A stretch of 64,000 nucleotides of DNA from Taudactylus pleione (lineage: Eukaryota; Chordata; Amphibia; Anura; Myobatrachidae), in contig JAUIMM010001254.1 of NCBI GenBank assembly GCA_031769625.1, forward strand, positions 737,201 to 801,200, in the 5' to 3' direction. Of this stretch, positions 40,101-52,421 are shown one piece after another; position 1 is the stretch's first letter; each line of letters opens with the position of its first letter. The translations under genes were made by a program, and so were the position numbers. The notes beneath the pieces were generated by a model. It was not told the DNA's origin. It did not search any database and was given only the letters and a program-made list of their open reading frames with translations.

Positions 40101-42335
40101 TTTACCTGTATGAAAATTTAGGTAAGCCACGGACCTTAAAAATCGGGCCAAAATTTTTTTTTTCAAAAATCCCCAAATTCTGCTTAAAACTTTTGATACA
40201 ACTTAAAAAAGATTTGCTGCGGTGACAGAAGTTGATTTTGGTGCTTAATTTTGATACAACTCACCAGAAATATATTTACCCGTATGAAAATTTACGTAAG
40301 CCCCGGACCTTAAAAAATGGCCCCGAATTTTTTTTTTCAAAAATCCCCAAATTCTGCTTAAAACTTTTGATACAACTTAAAAAAGATTTGCTGCGGTGAC
40401 AGAAGTTGATTTTGGTGCTTAATTTTGACACAACTCACCAGAAATATATTTACCCGTATGAAAATTTACGTAAGCCCCGGACCTTAAAAATCAGGCCCAA
40501 ATTTTTTATTTCAAAAATCCCCAAATTCTGCTTAAAACTTTTGATACAACTTAAAAAAGATTTGCTGCGGTGACAGAAGTTGATTTTGGTGCTTAATTTT
40601 GACACAACTCACCAGAAATATATTTACCCGTATGAAAATTTACGTAAGCCCCGGACCTTAAAAATCGGCCTAAAATTTTTTTTTTCAAAAATCCCCAAAT
40701 TGTGCTTAAAACTTTTGATACAACTTAAAAAAGATTTGCTACGTTGACAGAAGTTGATTTTGGTGCTTAATTTTGACACAACTCATCAGAAAAATATTTA
40801 CCCGTATGAAAATTTACGTAAGCCCCGGACCTTAAAAATCGGCCTAAAAATTTTTTTTTCAAAAATCCCCAAATTGTGCTTAAAACTTTTGATACAACTT
40901 AAAAAAGATTTGCTGCGGTGACAGAAGTTGATTTTGGTGCTTAATTTTGACACAACTCACCAGAAATATATTTACCCGTATGAAAATTTACGTAAGCCCC
41001 GGACCTTAAAAATCAGCCAAATTTTTTTTTTTCAAAAATCCCCAAATTCTGCTTAAAACTTTTGATACAACTTAAAAAAGATTTGCTGCGGTGACAGAAG
41101 TTGATTTTGGTGCTTAATTTTGATACAACTCACCAGAAATATATTTACCCGTATGAAAATTTACGTAAGCCCCGGACCTTAAAAAATGGCCCCGAATTTT
41201 TTTTTTCAAAAATCCCCAAATTCTGCTTAAAACTTTTGATACAACTTAAAAAAGATTTGCTGCGGTGACAGAAGTTGATTTTGGTGCTTAATTTTGACAC
41301 AACTCACCAGAAATATATTTACCCGTATGAAAATTTACGTAAGCCCCGGACCTTAAAAATCAGGCCCAAATTTTTTATTTCAAAAATCCCCAAATTCTGC
41401 TTAAAACTTTTGATACAACTTAAAAAAGATTTGCTGCGGTGACAGAAGTTGATTTTGGTGCTTAATTTTGACACAACTCACCAGAAATATATTTACCCGT
41501 ATGAAAATTTACGTAAGCCCCGGACCTTAAAAATCGGCCTAAAATTTTTTTTTTCAAAAATCCCCAAATTGTGCTTAAAACTTTTGATACAACTTAAAAA
41601 AGATTTGCTACGTTGACAGAAGTTGATTTTGGTGCTTAATTTTGACACAACTCATCAGAAAAATATTTACCCGTATGAAAATTTACGTAAGCCCCGGACC
41701 TTAAAAATCGGCCTAAAAATTTTTTTTTCAAAAATCCCCAAATTGTGCTTAAAACTTTTGATACAACTTAAAAAAGATTTGCTGCGGTGACAGAAGTTGA
41801 TTTTGGTGCTTAATTTTGACACAACTCACCAGAAATATATTTACCCGTATGAAAATTTACGTAAGCCCCGGACCTTAAAAATCAGCCAAATTTTTTTTTT
41901 TCAAAAATCCCCAAATTCTGCTTAAAACTTTTGATACAACTTAAAAAAGATTTGCTGCGGTGACAGAAGTTGATTTTGGTGCTTAATTTTGATACAACTC
42001 ACCAGAAATATATTTACCCGTATGAAAATTTACGTAAGCCCCGGACCTTAAAAAACGGCCCCAAATTTTTTTTTTTCAAAAATCCCCAAATTCTGCTTAA
42101 AACTTTTGATACAACTTAATAAAGATTTGCTGCGGTGACAGAAGTTGATTTTGGTGCTTAATTTTGACACAACTCACCAGAAATATATTTACCCGTATGA
42201 AAATTTACATAAGCCCCGGACCTTAAAAATCAGGCCCAAATTTTTTATTTCAAAAATCCCCAAATTCTGCTTAAAACTTTTGATACAACTTAAAAAAGAT
42301 TTGCTGCGGTGACAGAAGTTGATTTTGGTGCTTAA
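37119..42335. repeat. 25-monomer HOR, copy B, with an internal 5-monomer duplication
   Basis: Offset from A is 4348 bp until about 41117. Then five monomers (40249-41117) are repeated as 41118-41986 (869 bp each), giving 30 monomers; 4348 plus 869 predicts exactly the observed end. A private substitution TATTGACAC at 39901 (A and C have TTTTGACAC) and a TCAGCCAAATTT variant in both 5-mer copies are specific to B. Confidence 0.92.
41118..41986. repeat. 5-monomer tandem duplication inside copy B
   Basis: Repeats 40249-41117 at +869 bp: GATAC/AATGG, TCAGG, TCGGCCTAAAA with GCTACGTTG, CATCAG, TCAGCCAAAT. The TCAGCCAAAT variant occurs in both halves (about 41006 and 41881) and not in copies A or C. 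The junction lies between about 41025 and 41186, where a GATAC/AATGG monomer replaces the GATAC/AACGG of copy A. Confidence 0.9.
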
Positions 42336-42857
42336 TTTTGACACAACTCACCAGAAATATATTTACCCGTATGAAAATTTACGTAAGCCCCGGACCTTAA
42401 AAATCGGCCTAAAATTTTTTTTTTCAAAAATCCCCAAATTCTGCTTAAAACTTTTGATACAACTTAAAAAAGATTTGCTGCGGTGACAGAAGTTGATTTT
42501 GGTGCTTAATTTTGACACAACTCACCAGAAATATATTTACCCGTATGAAAATTTACGTAAGCCCCGGACCTTAAAAATCGGCCCAAAATTTTTTTTTTCA
42601 AAAATCCCCAAATTCTGCTTAAAACTTTTGATACAACTTAAAAAAGATTTGCTGCGGTGACAGAAGTTGATTTTGGTGCTTAATTTTGACACAACTCACC
42701 AGAAATATATTTACCCGTATGAAAATTTACGTAAGCCCCGGAGCTTAAAAATCGGCCAAAATTTTTTTTTTTCAAAAATCCCCAAATTGTGCTTAAAACT
42801 TTTGATACAACTTAAAAAAGATTTGCTGCGGTGACAGAAGTTGATTTTGGTGCTTAA
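42336..42857. repeat. Three monomers between HOR copies B and C
   Basis: TCGGCCTAAAA, TCGGCCC and GGAGC/ATTGTGC monomers. The GGAGC monomer matches the one immediately left of copy A (32597), so copy C keeps the ancestral left flank while copy B joins directly to A. Confidence 0.85.
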
Positions 42858-43378
42858 TTTTGACACAACTCACCAGAAATATATTTACCCGTATGAAAAT
42901 TTACGTAAGCCCAGGACCTTAAAAATCGGCCCAAAATTTTTTTTTTCAAAAATCCCCAAATTCTGCTTAAAACTTTTGATACAACTTAAAAAAGATTTGC
43001 TGCGGTGACAGAAGTTGATTTTGGTGCTTCATTTTGACACAACTCATCAGAAAAATATTTACCCGTATGAAAATTTATGTAAGCCACGGACCTTAAAAAT
43101 CGGGCCAAAATTTTTTTTTTCAAAAATCCCCAAATTCTGCTTAAAACTTTTGATACAACTTAAAAAAGATTTGCTGCGGTGACAGAATTTGATTTTGGTG
43201 CTTAATTTTGATACAACTCACCAGAAATATATTTACCCGTATGAAAATTTACGTAAGCCCCGGACCTTAAAAAATGGCCCCGAATTTTTTTTTTCAAAAA
43301 CCCCAAATTCTGCTTAAAACTTTTGATACAACTTAAAAAAGATTTGCTGCGGTGACAGAAGTTGATTTTGGTGCTTAA

Positions 43379-43553
43379 TTTTGACACAACTCACCAGAAA
43401 TATATTTACCCGTATGAAAATTTACGTAAGCCCCGGACCTTAAAAATCAGGCCTAAAATTTTTTTTTTCAAAAATCCCCAAATTGTGCTTAAAACTTTTG
43501 ATACAACTTAAAAAAGATTTGCTGCGGTGACAGAAGTTGATTTTGGTGCTTAA
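43379..43553. repeat. Chimeric monomer at a one-monomer deletion
   Basis: Copy A has a TCAGGCCC monomer (33292) followed by TCGGCCTAAAA/ATTGTGC (33466). Here a single 175-bp monomer reads TCAGGCCTAAAA and then ATTGTGC: its 5' part is of the first type, its 3' part of the second. The switch must lie in the shared GGCC at 43450-43453. The extra base against 174 is the AG of TCAGG, as the chimera predicts. Confidence 0.93.
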
Positions 43554-44075
43554 TTTTGATACAACTCATCAGAAAAATATTTACCCGTATGAAAATTTAC
43601 GTAAGCCCCGGACCTTAAAAAACGGCCCCAAATTTTTTTTTTCAAAAATCCCCAAATTCTGCTTAAAACTTTTGATACAACTTAATAAAGATTTGCTGCG
43701 GTGACAGAAGTTGATTTTGGTGCTTAATTTTGACACAACTCACCAGAAATATATTTACCCGTATGAAAATTTACATAAGCCCCGAACCTTAAAAATCAGG
43801 CCCAAATTTTTTATTTCAAAAATCCCCAAATTCTGCTTAAAACTTTTGATACAACTTAAAAAAGATTTGCTGCGGTGACAGAAGTTGATTTTGGTGCTTA
43901 ATTTTGACACAACTCACCAGAAATATATTTACCCGTATGAAAATTTACGTAAGCCCCGGACCTTAAAAATCGGCCTAAAATTTTTTTTTTCAAAAATCCC
44001 CAAATTCTGCTTAAAAATTTTGATACAACTTAAAAAAGATTTGCTGCGGTGACAGAAGTTGATTTTGGTGCTTAA

Positions 44076-45463
44076 TTTTGACACAACTCACCAGAAATAT
44101 ATTTACCCGTATGAAAATTTACGTAAGCCCCGGACCTTAAAAATCGGCCAAAAATTTTTTTTTTCAAAAATCCCCAAATTCTGCTTAAAACTTTTGATAC
44201 AACTTAAAAAAGATTTGCTGCGGTGACAGAAGTTGATTTTGGTGCTTAATTTTGACACAACTCACCAGAAATATATTTACCCATATGAAAATTTACGTAA
44301 GCCCCGGACCTTAAAAATCGGCCCAAAATTTTTTTTTTCAAAAATCCCCAAATTCTGCTTAAAACTTTTGATACAACTTAAAAAAGATTTGCTGCGGTGA
44401 CAGAAGTTGATTTTGGTGCTTAATTTTGACACAACTCACCAGAAATATATTTACCCGTATGAAAATTTACGTAAGCCCCGGACCTTAAAAATGGGCCTAA
44501 AATTTTTTTTTCAAAAATCCCCAAATTCTGCTTAAAACTTTTGATACAACTTAAAAAAGAATTGCTGCGGTGACAGAAGTTGATTTTGGTGCTTAATTTT
44601 GACACAACTCACCAGAAATATATTTACCCGTATGAAAATTTACGTAAGCCCCGGACCTTAAAAATCGGCCAAAATTTTTTTTTTCAAAAATCCCCAAATT
44701 CTGCTTAAAAATTTTGATACAACTTAAAAAAGATTTGCTGCGGTGACAGAAGTTGATTTTGGTGCTTAATTTTGACACAACTCACCAGAAATATATTTAC
44801 CCGTATGAAAATTTACGTAAGCCCCGGACCTTAAAAATCGGCCAAAAATTTTTTTTTTCAAAAATCCCCAAATTCTGCTTAAAACTTTTGATACAACTTA
44901 AAAAAGATTTGCTGCGGTGACAGAAGTTGATTTTGGTGCTTAATTTTGACACAACTCACCAGAAATATATTTACCCATATGAAAATTTACGTAAGCCCCG
45001 GACCTTAAAAATCGGCCCAAAATTTTTTTTTTCAAAAATCCCCAAATTCTGCTTAAAACTTTTGATACAACTTAAAAAAGATTTGCTGCGGTGACAGAAG
45101 TTGATTTTGGTGCTTAATTTTGACACAACTCACCAGAAATATATTTACCCGTATGAAAATTTACGTAAGCCCCGGACCTTAAAAATGGGCCTAAAATTTT
45201 TTTTTCAAAAATCCCCAAATTCTGCTTAAAACTTTTGATACAACTTAAAAAAGAATTGCTGCGGTGACAGAAGTTGATTTTGGTGCTTAATTTTGACACA
45301 ACTCACCAGAAATATATTTACCCGTATGAAAATTTACGTAAGCCCCGGACCTTAAAAATCGGCCAAAATTTTTTTTTTTCAAAAATTCCCAAATTCTGCT
45401 TAAAACTTTTGATACAACTTAAAAAAGATTTGCTGCGGTGACAGAAGTTGATTTTGGTGCTTA
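44076..45463. repeat. 4-monomer tandem duplication (694 bp per copy)
   Basis: Monomers at 44076, 44250 (CCATATG), 44424 (ATGGG with AGAATTGCTG) and 44597 repeat at 44770, 44944, 45118 and 45291. The fourth monomer of the first set is chimeric; that of the second set is the ordinary TTCCC type seen in copies A and B. Confidence 0.92.
44597..44769. repeat. Chimeric monomer at the 4-monomer duplication junction
   Basis: It begins as the TCGGCCAAAA monomer (type at 45291) but ends ATCCCC with AAAAATTTTGATAC (type at about 43900). The switch lies between 44672 and 44691, the A/T tract, because the T number and CCCC already follow the second parent. Confidence 0.9.
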
Positions 45464-46160
45464 ATTTTGACACAACTCACCAGAAATATATTTACCCGTA
45501 TGAAAATTTACGTAAGCCCCGGACCTTAAAAATCAGCCCAAAATTTTTTTTTTCAAAAATCCCCAAATTCTGCTTAAAACTTTTGATACAACTTAAAAAA
45601 GATTTGCTGCGGTGACAGAAGTTGATTTTGGTGCTTAATTTTGACACAACTCACCAGAAATATATTTACCCGTATGAAAATTTACGTAAGCCCCGGAGCT
45701 TAAAAATCGGCCCAAAATTTTTTATTTCAAAAATCCCCAAATTCTGCTTAAAAATTTTGATACAACTTAAAAAAGATTTGCTGCGGTGACAGAAGTTGAT
45801 TTTGGTGCTTAATTTTGATACAACTCACCAGAAATATATTTACCCGTATGAAAATTTACGTAAGCCCCGGACCTTAAAAAATGGCCCCAAATTTTTTTTT
45901 TCAAAAATCCCCAAATTCTGCTTAAAACTTTTGATACAACTTAAAAAAGATTTGCTGCGGTGACAGAAGTTGATTTTGGTGCTTAATTTTGACACAACTC
46001 ACCAGAAATATATTTACCCGTATGAAAATTTACATAAGCCCCGGACCTTAAAAATCAGGCCCAAATTTTTTATTTCAAAAATCCCCAAATTCTGCTTAAA
46101 ACTTTTGATACAACTTAAAAAAGATTTGCTGCGGTGACAGAAGTTGATTTTGGTGCTTAA

Positions 46161-49100
46161 TTTTGACACAACTCACCAGAAATATATTTACCCGTATGAA
46201 AATTTACGTAAGCCCAGGACCTTAAAAATCGGCCCAAAATTTTTTTTTTCAAAAATCCCCAAATTCTGCTTAAAACTTTTGATACAACTTAAAAAAGATT
46301 TGCTGCGGTGACAGAAGTTGATTTTGGTGCTTCATTTTGACACAACTCATCAGAAAAATATTTACCTGTATGAAAATTTAGGTAAGCCACGGACCTTAAA
46401 AATCGGGCCAAAATTTTTTTTTTCAAAAATCCCCAAATTCTGCTTAAAACTTTTGATACAACTTAAAAAAGATTTGCTGCGGTGACAGAAGTTGATTTTG
46501 GTGCTTAATTTTGATACAACTCACCAGAAATATATTTACCCGTATGAAAATTTACGTAAGCCCCGGACCTTAAAAAATGGCCCCGAATTTTTTTTTTCAA
46601 AAATCCCCAAATTCTGCTTAAAACTTTTGATACAACTTAAAAAAGATTTGCTGCGGTGACAGAAGTTGATTTTGGTGCTTAATTTTGACACAACTCACCA
46701 GAAATATATTTACCCGTATGAAAATTTACGTAAGCCCCGGACCTTAAAAATCAGGCCCAAATTTTTTATTTCAAAAATCCCCAAATTCTGCTTAAAACTT
46801 TTGATACAACTTAAAAAAGATTTGCTGCGGTGACAGAAGTTGATTTTGGTGCTTAATTTTGACACAACTCACCAGAAATATATTTACCCGTATGAAAATT
46901 TACGTAAGCCCCGGACCTTAAAAATCGGCCTAAAATTTTTTTTTTCAAAAATCCCCAAATTGTGCTTAAAACTTTTGATACAACTTAAAAAAGATTTGCT
47001 ACGTTGACAGAAGTTGATTTTGGTGCTTAATTTTGACACAACTCATCAGAAAAATATTTACCCGTATGAAAATTTACGTAAGCCCCGGACCTTAAAAATC
47101 GGCCTAAAAATTTTTTTTTCAAAAATCCCCAAATTGTGCTTAAAACTTTTGATACAACTTAAAAAAGATTTGCTGCGGTGACAGAAGTTGATTTTGGTGC
47201 TTAATTTTGACACAACTCACCAGAAATATATTTACCCGTATGAAAATTTACGTAAGCCCCGGACCTTAAAAATCAGCCAAAATTTTTTTTTTCAAAAATC
47301 CCCAAATTCTGCTTAAAACTTTTGATACAACTTAAAAAAGATTTGCTGCGGTGACAGAAGTTGATTTTGGTGCTTAATTTTGATACAACTCACCAGAAAT
47401 ATATTTACCCGTATGAAAATTTACGTAAGCCCCGGACCTTAAAAAACGGCCCCAAATTTTTTTTTTTCAAAAATCCCCAAATTCTGCTTAAAACTTTTGA
47501 TACAACTTATTAAAGATTTGCTGCGGTGACAGAAGTTGATTTTGGTGCTTAATTTTGACACAACTCACCAGAAATATATTTACCCGTATGAAAATTTACA
47601 TAAGCCCCGGACCTTAAAAATCAGGCCCAAATTTTTTATTTCAAAAATCCCCAAATTCTGCTTAAAACTTTTGATACAACTTAAAAAAGATTTGCTGCGG
47701 TGACAGAAGTTGATTTTGGTGCTTAATTTTGACACAACTCACCAGAAATATATTTACCCGTATGAAAATTTACGTAAGCCCCGGACCTTAAAAATCGGCC
47801 TAAAATTTTTTTTTTCAAAAATCCCCAAATTCTGCTTAAAACTTTTGATACAACTTAAAAAAGATTTGCTGCGGTGACAGAAGTTGATTTTGGTGCTTAA
47901 TTTTGACACAACTCACCAGAAATATATTTACCCGTATGAAAATTTACGTAAGCCCCGGACCTTAAAAATCAGCCCAAAATTTTTTTTTTCAAAAATTCCC
48001 AAATTCTGCTTAAAACTTTTGATACAACTTAAAAAAGATTTGCTGCGGTGACAGAAGTTGATTTTGGTGCTTAATTTTGACACAACTCACCAGAAATATA
48101 TTTACCCGTATGAAAATTTACGTAAGCCCCGGACCTTAAAAATCGGCCCAAAATTTTTTTTTTCAAAAATCCCCAAATTCTGCTTAAAACTTTTGATACA
48201 ACTTAAAAAAGATTTGCTGCGGTGACAGAAGTTGATTTTGGTGCTTAATTTTGACTCAACTCACCAGAAATATATTTACCCATATGAAAATTTACGTAAG
48301 CCCCGGACCTTAAAAATCGTCCAGAAATTTTTTATTTCAAAAATCCCCAAATTCTGCTTAAAACTTTTGATACAACTTAAAAAAGATTTGCTGCGGTGAC
48401 AGAAGTTGATTTTGGTGCTTAATTTTGACACAACTCACCAGAAATATATTTACCCGTATGAAAATTTACGTAAGCCCCGGTCCTTAAAAATCGGCCTAAA
48501 ATTTTTTTTTTCAAAAATCCCCAAATTGTGCTTAAAACTTTTGATACAACTTAAAAAAGATTTGCTGCGTTGACAGAAGTTGATTTTGGTGCTTAATTTT
48601 GACACAACTCATCAGAAAAATATTTACCCGTATGAAAATTTACGTAAGCCCCGGACCTTAAAAATCGGCCTAAAAATTTTTTTTTCAAAAATCCCCAAAT
48701 TGTGCTTAAAACTTTTGATACAACTTAAAAAAGATTTGCTGCGGTGACAGAAGTTGATTTTGGTGCTTAATTTTGACACAACTCACCAGAAATATATTTA
48801 CCCGTATGAAAATTTACGTAAGCCCCGGACCTTAAAAATCAGCCAAAATTTTTTTTTTCAAAAATCCCCAAATTCTGCTTAAAACTTTTGATACAACTTA
48901 AAAAAGATTTGCTGCGGTGACAGAAGTTGATTTTGGTGCTTAATTTTGATACAACTCACCAGAAATATATTTACCCGTATGAAAATTTACGTAAGCCCCG
49001 GACCTTAAAAAACGGCCCCAAATTTTTTTTTTCAAAAATCCCCAAATTCTGCTTAAAACTTTTGATACAACTTAAAAAAGATTTGCTGCGGTGACAGAAG

Positions 49101-52100
49101 TTGATTTTGGTGCTTAATTTTGACACAACTCACCAGAAATATATTTACCCGTATGAAAATTTACGTAAGCCCCGGACCTTAAAAATCGGCCTAAAATTTT
49201 TTTTTTCAAAAATCCCCAAATTCTGCTTAAAACTTTTGATACAACTTAAAAAAGATTTGCTGCGGTGACAGAAGTTGATTTTGGTGCTTAATTTTGACAC
49301 AACTCACCAGAAATATATTTACCCGTATGAAAATTTACGTAAGCCCCGGACCTTAAAAATCGGCCAAAAATTTTTTATTTCAAAAATCCCCAAATTGTGC
49401 TTAAAACTTTTGATACAACTTAAAAAAGATTTGCTGCGTTGACAGAAGTTGATTTTGGTGCTTAATTTTGACACAACTCATCAGAAAAATATTTACCCGT
49501 ATGAAAATTTACGTAAGCCCCGGACCTTAAAAATCGGCCCAAAATTTTTTTTTTCAAAAATCCCCAAATTCTGCTTAAAACTTTTGATACAACTTAAAAA
49601 AGATTTGCTGCGGTGACAGAAGTTGATTTTGGTGCTTCATTTTGACACAACTCATCAGAAAAATATTTACCCGTATGAAAATTTATGTAAGCCACGGACC
49701 TTAAAAATCGGGCCAAAATTTTTTTTTTCAAAAATCCCCAAATTCTGCTTAAAACTTTTGATACAACTTAAAAAAGATTTGCTGCGGTGACAGAAGTTGA
49801 TTTTGGTGCTTAATTTTGATACAACTCACCAGAAATATATTTACCCGTATGAAAATTTACGTAAGCCCCGGACCTTAAAAAATGGCCCCGAATTTTTTTT
49901 TTCAAAAATCCCCAAATTCTGCTTAAAACTTTTGATACAACTTAAAAAAGATTTGCTGCGGTGACAGAAGTTGATTTTGGTGCTTAATTTTGACACAACT
50001 CACCAGAAATATATTTACCCGTATGAAAATTTACGTAAGCCCCGGACCTTAAAAATCAGGCCCAAATTTTTTATTTCAAAAATCCCCAAATTCTGCTTAA
50101 AACTTTTGATACAACTTAAAAAAGATTTGCTGCGGTGACAGAAGTTGATTTTGGTGCTTAATTTTGACACAACTCACCAGAAATATATTTACCCGTATGA
50201 AAATTTACGTAAGCCCCGTACCTTAAAAATCGGCCTAAAATTTTTTTTTTCAAAAATCCCCAAATTGTGCTTAAAACTTTTGATACAACTTAAAAAAGAT
50301 TTGCTGCGTTGACAGAAGTTGATTTTGGTGCTTAATTTTGACACAACTCATCAGAAAAATATTTACCCGTATGAAAATTTACGTAAGCCCCGGACCTTAA
50401 AAATCGGCCTAAAAATTTTTTTTTCAAAAATCCCCAAATTGTGCTTAAAACTTTTGATACAACTTAAAAAAGATTTGCTGCGGTGACAGAAGTTGATTTT
50501 GGTGCTTAATTTTGACACAACTCACCAGAAATATATTTACCCGTATGAAAATTTACGTAAGCTCCGGACCTTAAAAATCAGCCAAAAATTTTTTTTCAAA
50601 AATCCCCAAATTCTGCTTAAAACTTTTGATACAACTTAAAAAAGATTTGCTGCGGTGACAGAAGTTGATTTTGGTGCTTAATTTTGACACAACTCACCAG
50701 AAATATATTTACCCGTATGAAAATTTACGTAAGCCCCGGACCTTAAAAATCGGCCTAAAATTTTTTTTTTCAAAAATCCCCAAATTGTGCTTAAAACTTT
50801 TGATACAACTTAAAAAAGATTTGCTGCATTGACAGAAGTTGATTTTGGTGCTTAATTTTGACACAACTCATCAGAAAAATATTTACCCGTATGAAAATTT
50901 ACGTAAGCCCCGGACCTTAAAAATCAGCCCAAAATTTTTTTTTTCAAAAATCCCCAAATTCTGCTTAAAACTTTTGATACAACTTAAAAAAGATTTGCTG
51001 CGGTGACAGAAGTTGATTTTGGTGCTTAATTTTGACACAACTCACCAGAAATATATTTACCCGTATGAAAATTTACGTAAGCCCCGGACCTTAAAAATCG
51101 GCCCAAAATTTTTTTTTTGAAAAATCCCCAAATTCTGCTTAAAACTTTTGATACAACTTAAAAAAGATTTGCTGCGGTGACAGAAGTTGATTTTGGTGCT
51201 TAATTTTGACTCAACTCACCAGAAATATATTTACCCATATGAAAATTTACGTAAGCCCCGGACCTTAAAAATCGTCCAGAAATTTTTTATTTCAAAAATC
51301 CCCAAATTCTGCTTAAAACTTTTGATACAACTTAAAAAAGATTTGCTGCGGTGACAGAAGTTGATTTTGGTGCTTAATTTTGACACAACTCATCAGAAAA
51401 ATATTTACCCGTATGAAAATTTACGTAAGCCCCGGACCTTAAAAATCGGCCCAAAATTTTTTTTTTCAAAAATTCCCAAATTCTGCTTAAAACTTTTGAT
51501 ACAACTTAAAAAAGATTTGCTGCGGTGACAGAAGTTGATTTTGGTGCTTAATTTTGACACAACTCACCAGAAATATATTTACCCGTATGAAAATTTATGT
51601 AAGCCCCGGACCTTAAAAATCGGCCCCAAATTTTTTTTTTCAAAAATCCCCAAATTCTGCTTAAAACTTTTGATACAACTTAAAAAAGATTTGCTGCGGT
51701 GACAGAAGTTGATTTTGGTGCTTAATTTTGACACAACTCACCAGAAATATATTTACCCGTATGAAAATTTACGTAAGCCCCGGAGCTTAAAAATCGGCCA
51801 AAAATTTTTTTTTTCAAAAATCCCCAAATTGTGCTTAAAACTTTTGATACAACTTAAAAAAGATTTGCTGCGGTGACAGAAGTTGATTTTGGTGCTTAAT
51901 TTTCACACAACTCACCAGAAATATATTTACCCGTATGAAAATTTACGTAAGCCCAGGACCTTAAAAATCGGCCCAAAATTTTTTTTTTCAAAAATCACCA
52001 AATTCTGCTTAAAACTTTTGATACAACTTAAAAAAGATTTGCTGCGGTGACAGAAGTTGATTTTGGTGCTTAATTTTGACACAACTCACCAGAAATATAT

Positions 52101-52421
52101 TTACCCGTATGAAAATTTACGTAAGCCCCGGACCTTAAAAATCAGGCCCAAATTTTTTATTTCAAAAATCCCCAAATTCTGCTTAAAACTTTTGATACAA
52201 CTTAAAAAAGATTTGCTGCGGTGACAGAAGTTGATTTTGGTGCTTAATTTTGACACAACTCACCAGAAATATATTTACCCGTATGAAAATTTACGTAAGC
52301 CCCGGACCTTAAAAATCGGCCTAAAATTTTTTTTTTCAAAAATCCCCAAATTGTGCTTAAAACTTTTGATACAACTTAAAAAAGATTTGCTGCGGTGACA
52401 GAAGTTGATTTTGGTGCTTAA
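46161..52421. repeat. 36-monomer HOR, copy 1 (6261 bp)
   Basis: CCAGG starts at 46161 and 52422 define the period. Private markers shared with copy 2: CTTATTAAAG (47506 and 53767), CCCCGGTCC (about 48477 and 54738), CCCCGTACC (50214 and 56128), GCTCCGG (about 50561 and 56475), GCATTG (50826 and 56741), TTTTTGAAAAAT (about 51115 and 57030), TTTATGTAAGCCCC (about 51596 and 57509), TTTTCACACAAC (about 51900 and 57816) and ATCACCAAATT (about 51996 and 57908). It overlaps the end of 25-mer copy C because the 36-mer arose from that end plus new material. Confidence 0.92.
52248..52421. repeat. Chimeric monomer at the 36-mer junction
   Basis: It begins TCGGCCTAAAA/ATTGTGC like the monomer at 58162 but has GCGGTG, not GCGTTG, and is followed directly by CCAGG, as the TTTACATAAG monomer before 46161 is. 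The switch lies between about 52354 and 52395. Confidence 0.8.

Larger units (their letters stand above)
42858..47726. repeat. 25-monomer HOR, copy C, with one monomer lost and four gained
   Basis: Starts at a CCAGG monomer. From there to the second CCAGG (46161) are 19 monomers, against 16 in A; this is explained by loss of one (chimera at 43379) and a 4-monomer duplication (44076 onward). In total 28 monomers, 4869 bp. It carries CTTATTAAAG (47506) where A and B have CTTAATAAAG, and shares that change with 53767. Confidence 0.92.
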
